A DNA stretch of 64,000 nt, from positions 248,001 to 312,000 of the forward strand of contig NZ_SAUF01000005.1 in NCBI RefSeq assembly GCF_004023665.1, given 5' to 3'. The stretch's first letter is position 1. The number at the start of each line of letters is the position of its first letter. This DNA is from Afifella aestuarii (lineage in GTDB: Bacteria; Pseudomonadota; Alphaproteobacteria; Rhizobiales; Afifellaceae). The notes under the pieces are model-generated. The model searched no databases and had not been told where the DNA came from. It worked only from the letters and a program-made list of their open reading frames with translations. Position numbers and translations under genes: made by a program. Positions 18,642 through 27,473 of the stretch are shown here, piece by piece.

Positions 18642-19586
18642 TCAGGCGCCGGGAAGGGCGACGGCGCCCCAGATGAGGCCTCCGTAAAAGAGAACGAGGA
18701 TAAGCCCGCCCAGGCGGCCGATCGGCCAACGCATGCCAAGGAACGGGACCAGGACGAGCGCCGCGGCAACCATCGCCCAGAATTCATAGTGCAGGAAGTC
18801 CGGAGGCACGACCAAAGGTACGGCGCTCGCGGTGACGCCGAGGATGAAAAGGATATTGAAGATATTGGAGCCGATGGCGTTGCCGAGGGTCATGTCGGAA
18901 TGACCGCGCCAGGCGGACATGATTCCCGCGGCGAGTTCCGGCAGCGAGGTGCCCACGGCGACCACCGTGACGCCGATGACGGTCTCTGAAAGGCCGAGCA
19001 TCTCCGCAAGCCCGATGGCTCCCTCGACAACGAAGTCCGCCGCGAAAGGCAAAGCGGCGAGACCGCCGATGGCCATCAACGCGGCGAGTGCGGGCGAAAG
19101 GTTGGTGCGGAGCTCTTCGATCTCCTCCTGCTGGCGCCGGGAATCTCGGGTCACAAGGATCTGGGCGACGAAGAAGGCGATAAAGCAGAGAAGGAGAATT
19201 CCGCCGTCGAGCCGGCTCAAAGTCCCGTCCCAGCACAATACGATGAGGAGAACGGTGGCCGCGACCATGACGGAAAAATTCCGCTTCAGGCCGGTCGCAT
19301 TCACGGCCGTCGCGAAGATCAGAGAGGGAAGGCCGAGACACAGGAGGATGTTGGCAATGTTCGATCCGACCACATTGCCGATGGCGATGCCACCGGAGCC
19401 GGCAAGCCCCGCCTGCAAGGACACCACCAATTCGGGCGCCGAGGTGCCGAGAGCGATGATCGTGAGGCCGACGACGAGGGGCGGGACGCGGAACCTTTCG
19501 GCCAAGGAGACACTGCCTCGCACCAAAATGTCGGCGGCGATCATGAGGAAGATGAGGCCGGCAATGAGGGTGAGGAGGCTCGACAT
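18642..19586 (-). CDS. Calcium/cation antiporter, CaCA family (YrbG type)
   Basis: 314 residues, about ten membrane spans with two inverted alpha repeats: GTSAPELVVSLQAGLAG near residue 45 and GTSLPELAAGIMSAWRG near 210, each followed by GN-VGSNI-NI. These are the ion-binding motifs of the Ca2+:cation antiporter superfamily at the inner membrane. Start at ATG 19586 (MSSLLTLIAG); a longer open frame upstream has no membrane character. Exchanged ions are not shown by the sequence. Confidence 0.92.
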   Translation of the reverse strand: MSSLLTLIAGLIFLMIAADILVRGSVSLAERFRVPPLVVGLTIIALGTSAPELVVSLQAGLAGSGGIAIGNVVGSNIANILLCLGLPSLIFATAVNATGLKRNFSVMVAATVLLIVLCWDGTLSRLDGGILLLCFIAFFVAQILVTRDSRRQQEEIEELRTNLSPALAALMAIGGLAALPFAADFVVEGAIGLAEMLGLSETVIGVTVVAVGTSLPELAAGIMSAWRGHSDMTLGNAIGSNIFNILFILGVTASAVPLVVPPDFLHYEFWAMVAAALVLVPFLGMRWPIGRLGGLILVLFYGGLIWGAVALPGA

Positions 19587-19678
19587 GGGCGGCGGGATCC
19601 GATCCGTTGGGCTGCAGCGCCCCATATAGGCGGGTATTTCTCGCTCAACAGCCCCGTTGCGCGCGCGTCGCCGCCCTG

Positions 19679-20512
19679 TCAGGAGGAGGAGAGCTTCTGA
19701 CGGGCCTCCAGAAAGCGGCGAATGCGGCGCTGTTTCGCCGCCGCGATTTCGTGCGCATAGCGCGCGCCCAGAACGCCGCCTGTCCAATGACGACGGAAAA
19801 TGAAGTACTTAGCAAATTGCATCGGATATTCGGTGAGAAGCCTGAGCCTCAAAACGAGGGGCGAGCGGCGCCCGGCCTTCTCGATCGTCTGCAGATCGGA
19901 ATAACCGTCGAGCTTGGCGCGAATATGCGCAAACGAGCGGAACGAAAAATGCCAGACGGCCCCTGGCACGAGCCCCGAGGGCAGACCATGGTCGACGACG
20001 CGGTCGTCGGTGAGGCTCGGCGAGTACCGCGCGACGCGCCTGTCGTAGAGACGAACCGGGCTGACGAAGTCGGCAAAAAGCCGAGGATGGTGATGGCGCG
20101 GATAAATCGTGACGATGCGGATGCGATAGAGGCTGAGCGGAGGTTCGCCCTCGGCGAACAAGGCGCTGATGCCGCCGACGACTTCCGGCTGAGGAACCTC
20201 GTCGGCGTCGAGGTTGAGAAGCCAGTCGTAGCGGCATTGCTCTTCGGCGAAACGCTTCTGGGGACCGAAGCCTTGCCAGTCGTGATGCACGACGCGCGCG
20301 CCGAGGCGTCGCGCCAGCTCCTGCGTGCCGTCGGTGGAGCCGGAATCGACGACGACGATGTCGTCGGTCAGGCCGCGGACGGCAGCGAGCGTCTCGCCGA
20401 GGCGGTCGGCTTCGTTGCGGGTGATGATGAAAATGGAGAGAGGAACGGTCACTTGCGGCTTGTACGAATTGTCACAGATTGAGGTGGAAGAGGCTCTATT
20501 GCAGGGAATCAC
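19679..20512 (-). CDS. Glycosyltransferase family 2 (WaaE/KdtX-like)
   Basis: Up to 277 residues. GT-A fold motifs: SIFIITRNEADRLGETL, DIVVVDSGSTDGT, WLLNLDADEVPQPE (DxD) and a C-terminal amphipathic stretch, like the WaaE group that adds glucose or heptose-region sugars to lipopolysaccharide core. Two GTG starts are plausible: 20512 (277 aa) and 20452 (257 aa, VTVPLSIF); the shorter one matches where the domain begins. It stands 92 bp upstream of the antiporter. Sugar donor and acceptor are unknown. Confidence 0.85.
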   Translation of the reverse strand: MIPCNRASSTSICDNSYKPQVTVPLSIFIITRNEADRLGETLAAVRGLTDDIVVVDSGSTDGTQELARRLGARVVHHDWQGFGPQKRFAEEQCRYDWLLNLDADEVPQPEVVGGISALFAEGEPPLSLYRIRIVTIYPRHHHPRLFADFVSPVRLYDRRVARYSPSLTDDRVVDHGLPSGLVPGAVWHFSFRSFAHIRAKLDGYSDLQTIEKAGRRSPLVLRLRLLTEYPMQFAKYFIFRRHWTGGVLGARYAHEIAAAKQRRIRRFLEARQKLSSS

Positions 20513-20695
20513 CGGCGTCGGTGTGGCAGCTGAGACACGTTAACTCTTGATCACGGAATTGTTCAGGTTTCACCCTTTTTTCGGCCGGTGGGGATCACAA
20601 TCTAAGGCTAGCTCCGAACGAACGCCGGCTGTAAGATTTCATCGGAACGTCTTCCGGCCTCAGGCGTTAAGGTTGTCGGAGAAGTGGAGGTTATC

Positions 20696-21328
20696 GTGCG
20701 CACACCACTGGTTCTCGCTGCTGCTTTCGGTCTGGTGGCATCGTCCGCGCTGGCTGCCGATCTGCCGGCGCCCGAAACCTATACCTCTGAGCCTCCGATG
20801 GTCACCTCGACCGGTCCGAACGATTGGTCAGGCTTTTATCTCGGCGCCATGCTCGGCTATTCCACGGGCGAGAGCGATACGAGCGGCGGTAACGTCGATG
20901 TCGACGGTGTCGATGGCGGGGTTTATGCCGGCTATCAGCGCCAGTTCGACCAGTTCGTGGTCGGTGTGGAAGCGGATGCGCTCGCCTCTGGCCTCGACGG
21001 CAACGACAACGGCATTTCTGTCGAGCAGAACTGGACTGGTTCGGTTCGCGGTCGCGCCGGCATCGCGCTCGATCGCTTCCTTCTCTACACGACGGGTGGT
21101 GTCGCCCTGAGCGACGTCAAGGCGAAGTCCGGTGGCGTGAGCGACAGCGATACGCGCGTCGGTTGGACACTCGGTGCAGGTGCTGAAGCCGCGATCACCA
21201 AAAATCTGACGGCGGGTGTCGAGTACCGCTATACGGATTACGAGGACAAGACTTTCAGCCTCACAGCACCAACTGCGGTCGATCTCGATACGCATTCGGT
21301 CCGCGCCCGCGTCGGCTACAAGTTCTAG
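20696..21328 (+). CDS. Outer membrane beta-barrel protein (Omp25/RopB-like)
   Basis: 210 residues from the GTG at 20696, which has GGAGG 5 nt upstream. Signal peptide ends SALAADLP near residue 20. The mature chain starts WSGFYLGAMLGYSTG, alternates hydrophobic residues as eight or so strands, and ends RVGYKF with a terminal Phe, the standard Bam recognition signal. It matches the abundant small porin-like proteins of Hyphomicrobiales (Omp25/RopB group). Monocistronic, with a 180-bp upstream region and a terminator close after. Confidence 0.9.
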   Translation: MRTPLVLAAAFGLVASSALAADLPAPETYTSEPPMVTSTGPNDWSGFYLGAMLGYSTGESDTSGGNVDVDGVDGGVYAGYQRQFDQFVVGVEADALASGLDGNDNGISVEQNWTGSVRGRAGIALDRFLLYTTGGVALSDVKAKSGGVSDSDTRVGWTLGAGAEAAITKNLTAGVEYRYTDYEDKTFSLTAPTAVDLDTHSVRARVGYKF

Positions 21329-21381
21329 GGCCTCTCGGGCGCGGTGCCTGCGTCCCAGACCAAAAGATACGCGATGAATGT

Positions 21382-21408
21382 AAGCCCGGCCTCAGGTCGG
21401 GCTTTTTT
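21382..21408 (+). terminator. Intrinsic terminator of the outer membrane protein gene
   Basis: AAGCCCGGCCT pairs with AGGTCGGGCTT, followed by TTTTTT within the arm. The hairpin overlaps the last codons of the convergent DUF1176 gene (ends 21392). Confidence 0.85.
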
Positions 21409-22444
21409 GTGGTTGCTCGCCATGTTCGCCGCCGTGCTCGTAGATGACGGGCCAGTCGGTCGGCAAACGGCCGCGGCATTCCTCTTCGGCGGCATAGCGG
21501 TCGAGCCGGAAGGCATAATCCAGGAAGGTGAAATCGGCTTGCGTGCCGCAATCGCCGACGCCGCGTCCAAGCGCGGTCGCTGAAAGGTGGTCGCCTTTAA
21601 GCTCGACATTGAACAAGAGATCGGTCCCGCTCCAGCCATAGGCCTCCGACCATTGCGGGAAATAGAGTGTCTGAAGGCCGCCGATCTCTCCGGTCTCGCG
21701 CAGATAGATCCGATAGGTGACATTGTAGGCGGCGACGACGCAGGGAATGGCGTAGACGATGGCCGTATCGCTGACCCGCGAGATGAGTGGCGGAATATCC
21801 CGCATCAGCTCGCTGTCGAGCGCTTCGCAAGCGCTGGATTGCTGATGTCGCTCGAGAACGACCGCCGGGATGGCAGAGGCTTCGATCGACAAGGTCTCGA
21901 TATCCGTCGCCGTCTGTGCATCCACCGCGTCCTGATCGGGGGCGGACGCGAGGCGCTCTTCCCCCACGATGCCTATCTGTTCCTCTGCCCACAGCAAGGA
22001 GGCGGAGAGGCCCGAAAGAGAGAAAAGCTGCCGGCGCGGTTCGCCGGTGACGTCGATATATTCCATGATGAGCTGCGTTCCGTCCTGCAGGGCGCCCATC
22101 AAAGCTGCCCGCAGACTATCGTTGCCGCGGACGAAACTCCGTCCAGCCTCGCCGGTAAAACTCCAGTCCGAACGAGCCTGCAACACAGTCTTTTCGCCGT
22201 CGATCAAAAGGGTCAGAGGGCGGTTGGGATCAGGCAGCGGGTCGGAGAAGTCGAAGCGAATGTACCAGCCGGCGGCCCCTTCGCTTCGATCAAGGGCGAA
22301 TTGCGTGGAGGGCCCCTTCACCTGAGCGCTGCAACCGGCGTCAGGAGAACACGTCACCGACCAATCGCGAAAACTGTTCGTCTCCTGCGCGAGAGCGGGA
22401 GAAACGATGAACAGGGGTAGGGCGAGAAGGCTGAGGCCGCGCAT
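21392..22444 (-). CDS. DUF1176 exported protein
   Basis: 350 residues with a signal peptide (MRGLSLLALPLFIVSPALAQ). The mature part begins SFRDWSVTC and shows the DUF1176 pattern: a central pair of beta-rich modules, conserved Cys residues (CEALDSELM, IPCVVAAYN, ECRGRLPTDWPVIY). DUF1176 proteins are periplasmic and of unknown role. It is preceded by 84 bp without a gene. Its 3' end lies inside the terminator hairpin of the convergent porin gene. Confidence 0.85.
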   Translation of the reverse strand: MRGLSLLALPLFIVSPALAQETNSFRDWSVTCSPDAGCSAQVKGPSTQFALDRSEGAAGWYIRFDFSDPLPDPNRPLTLLIDGEKTVLQARSDWSFTGEAGRSFVRGNDSLRAALMGALQDGTQLIMEYIDVTGEPRRQLFSLSGLSASLLWAEEQIGIVGEERLASAPDQDAVDAQTATDIETLSIEASAIPAVVLERHQQSSACEALDSELMRDIPPLISRVSDTAIVYAIPCVVAAYNVTYRIYLRETGEIGGLQTLYFPQWSEAYGWSGTDLLFNVELKGDHLSATALGRGVGDCGTQADFTFLDYAFRLDRYAAEEECRGRLPTDWPVIYEHGGEHGEQPQKSPT

Positions 22445-22528
22445 ACACCACCTCCAGCGGCCTCATTGGCCCCGGGTTGGACGTCAGACAAGGCAAATGC
22501 CGCCCAAATGGTCGGCCGCAGACGTGAC

Positions 22529-22981
22529 TTACCGCATCGTCCTGCAATCGGCGTCATAAACCCGCCAGGGGTCGAGGCCGAGAACGCAGAAATCGATGCC
22601 GCGGCCGAGCGAGGCAAAGCCCATATTCTCTTGAACGATATAATAGACCGGGCGCACGGTTCCGTCGCTCATGAGGGCACGCGCCTCGCAACGGTCGTTC
22701 ATGATCCGGCCCGGAGCCGTGCCATCCGTGTAACGCAGGCGGGGCTCGACGACGCTGTCGATCAAAAGACCGCGATGCCAGGTGTTTTTCTCCGCCCAGG
22801 CGAAGCGTTCGACGATCCGATTGAGAACGCCCGGCTCATCGCAGCTCGTCGGCTGTGCGGGTGCCACGGCATAAACCCCCGCATCGTAGCCACGCGCGAG
22901 ATCGGCGGCGTAGGCCTGCGGCTGAGCGAGACATGCCGCGAGGACGGCTCCAAGACCCAAAACCAGCCTATTCATGCGCAT
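22529..22981 (-). CDS. Conserved exported protein of Hyphomicrobiales, unknown function
   Basis: 150 residues. Signal peptide with cleavage after AQPQAYA. Four Cys residues in the mature chain (CDEPG, DRCEARAL, IDFCVLGL, DADCRTMR) would allow two disulfides in the periplasm. The pattern (TSCDEPGVLNRIVERFAWAEKNT, RMNDRCEARAL, YYIVQENMGFAS) is one I know from many rhizobial exported proteins of unknown role. The ATG at 22981 is preceded by GGAGGACGGA. It faces the EF-G-like gene divergently. Confidence 0.75.
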   Translation of the reverse strand: MRMNRLVLGLGAVLAACLAQPQAYAADLARGYDAGVYAVAPAQPTSCDEPGVLNRIVERFAWAEKNTWHRGLLIDSVVEPRLRYTDGTAPGRIMNDRCEARALMSDGTVRPVYYIVQENMGFASLGRGIDFCVLGLDPWRVYDADCRTMR

Positions 22982-23177
22982 TCCGTCCTCCGCTTTTGCG
23001 CGACCATGCGCGGGGGAGCCCCGCGAATCAAGCATGCCAGGAAGAATAGCTCGGACGTGTTGCAGACTTGCAAAAAGCCGCGTCCGCTGAGACGATCTGT
23101 GGCTACCGTAACCTACGCGCAACGCGCTAGAAATCGGTTGTGATGGAGTTTTCAATTTCAGGGAAAGGAGCGGCGAA

Positions 23178-25241
23178 ATGAGCGGCAGAGACGCAGGAGG
23201 TGCGAGGCGCGAGGGGCCGCGATGCATCGCCATCGTTGGCCCCTTCGCGAGCGGTAAGACCAGCCTCTTTGAGGAGATCCTTTTCCGAACCGGCGCGATC
23301 CCCAAAGTTGGGGCGGTAGCCTCTGGGAACACCGTCGGTGATGCCTCGCCGGAAGCGCGCGAGCATGCGATGAGCGTCGAGCTCAACACGGCCATGACCA
23401 CCTTCATGGATGAAACCTATTGTTTCATCGACTGCCCGGGCTCCGTTGAATTCGCTTACGAATCCGACCCGGTTCTCGCCTGCGTCGACGCGGCGATCGT
23501 GGTCGCCGAGCCGGACGACAAGAAGATTCCTGCGCTCCAGGTGGTGATGAAGCATCTGGAAGAGCGCAACGTGCCGCGGCTCTTGTTCTTCAACAAGATC
23601 GATCGCGCCTCGGGCGGCGTGCGTGACGCGCTTGAACTGTTGCAGCCGGTCTCGTCCGTGCCGCTCGTCCTGCGTCAGCTGCCGATCTGGAAGGATGGCA
23701 TTGCGGTCGGTTTCGTCGACCTCGCGCTCGATCGGGCTTTCCTTTACCGCGAACACGCGCCGAGCGAAGTCGTCGATATGGCTGAGATGGAGCGCATGGA
23801 GAGCGAAGAAGCCCGCTTTTCCATGCTCGAATCGCTCGCCGATCACGACGACGCGCTGATGGAACAGCTTCTGGAAGATATTCAGCCGCCGCGCGACGAC
23901 GTTTTTGCCGATCTCGTCAAAGAGATGCGCGCGAGCGAAATCGTTCCCGTCTTCCTCGGCTCGGCCGCGAATGGCAACGGCATCATGCGCCTCTTGAAGG
24001 CGCTGCGCCATGAGGCTCCCGACGTCACCGACACCCGCGCCCGTCTCGGTCTTGAAGACGCAGCCGGGCCGCTCGTGCAGGTGATGAAGACCATTCATAC
24101 AAGCCATGGCGGCAAGCTTTCCTTAAGCCGGGTTCTTGCTGGATCGGTGGAAGACGCCGCCGAACTCGACAATGCGGCCGGCCCAGCAGGCAAAGTCTCA
24201 GGCATCTACGATCTCGTCGGACAGAAGACGGTAAAGCGTGGGACCGCCAAGGCCGGCGACACCGTCGCTCTCGGCAAACTCGACGGGGCTGTGACCGGCG
24301 ATACGCTGTCGGCAAAAGGGGCGTCGGTTCCCACGATCGCCGTGCCGAAGCCTCCGCAGCCGGTGCTGCATAAAGTCGTGCGGCCGAGTGAGCGCAAGGA
24401 TGACGTGAAGCTGTCGGCCGCTCTTGCCAAGCTCGTCGACGAAGATCCCTCTCTTGCCGTCGAGCACCGTCAGGAAACGGGCGAGACGGTCGTGAGCGGG
24501 CAGGGGGAAATGCACCTGCGCGTCGCGCTCGAACGGCTTGCGAGCAAGAACGGCCTGTCGGTCGAGACCTCCGTTGCGACCGTGCCCTATCGCGAGACCA
24601 TCAAGGGCTCGGTGACGCAGCGTGGCCGCCACAAGAAGCAGTCGGGCGGACATGGTCAGTTCGGCGACATCGTGGTCGACATCAAGCCGCTGCCTCGCGG
24701 TTCCGGCTTCGTCTTCAACGAGACGATCTCCGGCGGCGTGGTTCCGCGTCAGTATTTCTCCGCGGTCGAGGCCGGCGCAAGAGAAGCGCTGGAAAGCGGG
24801 CCGCTCGGCGGTTTTCCTGTCGTGGACGTCAGCGTAACTCTCACCGACGGCTCCTATCACCCCGTCGATTCGTCCGAGCAGGCTTTCAAGATGGCGGCAC
24901 TCCTCGCTATGCGTGAAGGCTTGCCACAATGTCAGCCGGTCATTCTGGAGCCCGTTCTGAAGGTCGAGGTCACCGTGCCGAGTGATGCGACGCCGAAGGT
25001 GAACGCCATCGTCTCCGGTCGGCGCGGCCAGCTCCTCGGTTTCGACGGCAAGCCGGATTGGGATGGCTGGGACGTGATCTCGGCGCTCATTCCGGAAGCC
25101 GAGATTGCCGATCTGATCATCGAACTGCGTTCGGCCACGCAAGGCGTCGGAACGTTCACCTCAAGCTTCGATCATCTCGCCGAGGTGCATGGGCGGCTTT
25201 CCGATGACATTCTGAAAGCGGCCTCGAAAGAGGCGGCATAG
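23178..25241 (+). CDS. EF-G paralogue with altered GTPase switches
   Basis: 687 residues with all five EF-G domains. P-loop GPFASGKT (21-28) and NKID (139-142) are intact, but the G3 motif reads DCPGSVEF at 85-92, with Ser where translational GTPases have the GTP-activating His (DTPGHVDF), and switch I has AMSVEL in place of RGITI. Domain III-IV shows EMHLRVALERL and GRHKKQSGGHGQFG; domain V runs to the C terminus. It is an EF-G-like paralogue, not the main translocase, which normally sits in the str operon. AAAGGAGCGGCGAA gives a strong ribosome binding site. Role unknown. Confidence 0.9.
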   Translation: MSGRDAGGARREGPRCIAIVGPFASGKTSLFEEILFRTGAIPKVGAVASGNTVGDASPEAREHAMSVELNTAMTTFMDETYCFIDCPGSVEFAYESDPVLACVDAAIVVAEPDDKKIPALQVVMKHLEERNVPRLLFFNKIDRASGGVRDALELLQPVSSVPLVLRQLPIWKDGIAVGFVDLALDRAFLYREHAPSEVVDMAEMERMESEEARFSMLESLADHDDALMEQLLEDIQPPRDDVFADLVKEMRASEIVPVFLGSAANGNGIMRLLKALRHEAPDVTDTRARLGLEDAAGPLVQVMKTIHTSHGGKLSLSRVLAGSVEDAAELDNAAGPAGKVSGIYDLVGQKTVKRGTAKAGDTVALGKLDGAVTGDTLSAKGASVPTIAVPKPPQPVLHKVVRPSERKDDVKLSAALAKLVDEDPSLAVEHRQETGETVVSGQGEMHLRVALERLASKNGLSVETSVATVPYRETIKGSVTQRGRHKKQSGGHGQFGDIVVDIKPLPRGSGFVFNETISGGVVPRQYFSAVEAGAREALESGPLGGFPVVDVSVTLTDGSYHPVDSSEQAFKMAALLAMREGLPQCQPVILEPVLKVEVTVPSDATPKVNAIVSGRRGQLLGFDGKPDWDGWDVISALIPEAEIADLIIELRSATQGVGTFTSSFDHLAEVHGRLSDDILKAASKEAA

Positions 25242-25265
25242 CCTCTGGAAGTTCTGTTCGAACTG

Positions 25266-25289
25266 GCGCGGCCGGAAGGCCGCGCTTTT
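25266..25289 (+). terminator. Intrinsic terminator of the EF-G-like gene
   Basis: GCGCGGCC, loop GGAA, GGCCGCGC, then TTTT: a perfect 8-bp stem 24 bp after the stop codon. Confidence 0.92.
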
Positions 25290-25367
25290 CATATGCAAAG
25301 AGAGAGATGCGGCAAGGCGTCACGAAGACGGCCTCAGGCCACGCTCATTGCGGATGGGGCGTTCGGC

Positions 25368-26261
25368 TCAATAATGCCAGCGGCGCGCCATGGCGATGAG
25401 GAAATCCCGGAAAACCTGGACGCGGGCGGAGTTCCTGAGCTCTTCTGCGTAAACGAAATAAGTGTCGAACGCCGGCACTTCCGCTTCCGGGAGAATGGCC
25501 ACCAGCGGCGACTGCTCGTTGACGAGGTAGTCGGGAAGCATGGCGATGCCGAGCCCCTTTTCGATCGCACGCCGGATCGCCACGACATTGTTGATCGCCA
25601 TGATCGGAGTGCGCGGCTCGCCGTTTTCGCGGCCGCTGCTCATCAGCAGATTCATGTCTCGGAGATAGGCCGGGGCATTCTCGCCATAGACGATGATGCG
25701 GTGTTCATCGAGCTCGGCCACGCTTTTCGGCTGTCCGAAACGCTGAAGATAATCGGGCGAAGCGTAGACGTGGAAGTGCACCGTGAAGAGCTTGCGCTGA
25801 ATGAGGTCTGGCTGGGTGGGTGCCCGCAGTCGGATCGCCACATCGGCCTCGCGCATCGAGAGGTCGAGCTCGTCATCGTCGAGCACGACCTGCAGATTGA
25901 TCTGCGGGTAGAGGTCGATGAATTCGTTGAGGCGCGAAGCGAGCCAGCTGGAGCCGAGTCCGACGGTGGTCGTGACCTTGAGAGCGCCCGATGGCTGCCC
26001 CTTGGAATCGGCGAGTTCTGCTCGGGTTTGTTCGAGCTTCACCAGCACTTCGCGCGCCGTGCGCACGAGGAGCTCGCCCTGTTCCGTCAGAATGAGGCCG
26101 CGGGCGTGGCGGTGGAAGAGGGGAACTCCGAGCTCCGATTCCAGTGCGCTCACCTGCCGGCTGACAGCCGACTGGCTCATGTTGAGCGAATCGCCGGCAT
26201 GGGTAAACGACCCGGCTTCTGCCGCCGCGTGGAAGATCCGCAGCTTATCCCAATCCATCAC
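25368..26261 (-). CDS. lsrB: LysR-family regulator, LsrB/VtlR orthologue
   Basis: 297 residues. The N terminus DWDKLRIFHAAAEAGSFTHA and the stretch VPLFHRHARGLILTEQGELL are nearly identical to LsrB of Sinorhizobium and VtlR of Brucella as I know them. The HTH spans residues about 4-63, the substrate domain 95-297. In those bacteria it controls AbcR small RNAs, redox and envelope genes. As in Sinorhizobium it lies just downstream of trxB (60-bp gap, same strand). No AbcR-like hairpin is visible in the short gap downstream. Confidence 0.92.
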   Translation of the reverse strand: MMDWDKLRIFHAAAEAGSFTHAGDSLNMSQSAVSRQVSALESELGVPLFHRHARGLILTEQGELLVRTAREVLVKLEQTRAELADSKGQPSGALKVTTTVGLGSSWLASRLNEFIDLYPQINLQVVLDDDELDLSMREADVAIRLRAPTQPDLIQRKLFTVHFHVYASPDYLQRFGQPKSVAELDEHRIIVYGENAPAYLRDMNLLMSSGRENGEPRTPIMAINNVVAIRRAIEKGLGIAMLPDYLVNEQSPLVAILPEAEVPAFDTYFVYAEELRNSARVQVFRDFLIAMARRWHY

Positions 26262-26321
26262 ACCCCCTTCAGGGTCCCTGCGTCCCCGAGGTCTTGAACA
26301 TTGCGCGTCGAGACAGGTGGC

Positions 26322-27290
26322 CTACTCGGCCGCCTCCTGCCTTGCTTCCAGCGCGAAGAGGTATTTCTCCGCCTCCAGAGCCGCCATGCAGCCCTGGCCG
26401 GCCGCGGTCACCGCCTGCCGGAAAACGTCGTCGGTCACGTCACCCGCTGCGAAAACCCCGGGGATATCCGTCGCCGTCGAATCGGGCGCGGTCCACAGAT
26501 AGCCGTTCGGCTTCAGACGAAGCTGGTCTTTGAAAAGAGACACCGCCGGTGCGTGACCAATGGCAATGAAGATGCCGTCGACCGCGACTTCCGAGATGGC
26601 GCCGCTCCGGACATTGCGAATTTTCGCCCCGGTCACCGCCGGCGGAAAGCCGCCCTGGCCGAGCACTTCCTCGATGGCGGAATCCCACATCACACTGACA
26701 TTGTCTCGGGTGAGGAGACGGTCCTGGAGGATCCGCTCGGCGCGAAGCGCGTCGCGACGGTGCACGAGCGTGACGTGGCGTGCGAGGTGGGACAGATAGA
26801 GCGCTTCCTCGACGGCTGTATTGCCGCCTCCCACGACGAGAACGTCCTTATCTTTGTAGAAGAAGCCATCGCAGGTGGCACAGGCCGACACGCCGAAACC
26901 CTTGAAGCGTTCCTCCGACGGCAGGCCGAGCCAGCGTGCCTGCGCACCCGTGGCAATGACGACGGCATCCGCCGTCCAGACATCACCGCTGTCGAGCGTC
27001 AGTCGAAATGGCCGGGTGGTAAGCTCGGCCGAGACGACGATATCGCTGACGATCCGGGTGCCGACATTCTCCGCCTGGCTGCGCATCTGCTCCATCAGCC
27101 ATGGGCCTTGGATCGGCTCCGCAAAGCCCGGATAGTTCTCCACCTCAGTGGTGATTGTGAGCTGTCCGCCAGGCTCCATTCCGGCAATCAGGACCGGCTC
27201 GAGAAGAGCCCGCGCCGCGTAGACGGCTGCCGTATAGCCGGCGGGACCTGATCCGATGATCAAGAGCTTGGCATGGTTGGCCGTTGGCAT
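26322..27290 (-). CDS. trxB: Thioredoxin reductase
   Basis: 322 residues from ATG 27290 (MPTANHAKLL). FAD-binding GSGPAGYTAAVYAAR at the start, redox-active CATC in SACATCDGFF, NADPH-binding GGGNTAVEEAL, and the second FAD motif GVFAAGDVTDDVFRQA near the C terminus. It reduces thioredoxin with NADPH in the cytoplasm. Another in-frame ATG 12 nt upstream (MGATMPTAN) is possible. Shares a strand and probably a transcript with lsrB. Confidence 0.96.
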   Translation of the reverse strand: MPTANHAKLLIIGSGPAGYTAAVYAARALLEPVLIAGMEPGGQLTITTEVENYPGFAEPIQGPWLMEQMRSQAENVGTRIVSDIVVSAELTTRPFRLTLDSGDVWTADAVVIATGAQARWLGLPSEERFKGFGVSACATCDGFFYKDKDVLVVGGGNTAVEEALYLSHLARHVTLVHRRDALRAERILQDRLLTRDNVSVMWDSAIEEVLGQGGFPPAVTGAKIRNVRSGAISEVAVDGIFIAIGHAPAVSLFKDQLRLKPNGYLWTAPDSTATDIPGVFAAGDVTDDVFRQAVTAAGQGCMAALEAEKYLFALEARQEAAE

Positions 27291-27473
27291 GGTCGCACCC
27301 ATCGCAGGTTGGTCTGTCCAGATAGGCGGCAACTTCATAAAGGGCAAGCCGAGCATGCCCCTCCGTCACCAGGTTTCGGCCGATGGCAGGTTGTTTGGTG
27401 CGCCTCGTGCAACCCAGGCGCTGTTTTTGGCGCTTTCCGGCGCGTTGCGCACCCTTTCCGGATTGCGCGACCG

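Noticed and set aside
25290-25367. AbcR small RNA directly downstream of lsrB, as in Sinorhizobium
   Set aside because: Only 78 bp between the lsrB stop and the EF-G terminator, with no hairpin plus T run; too short for an AbcR RNA.
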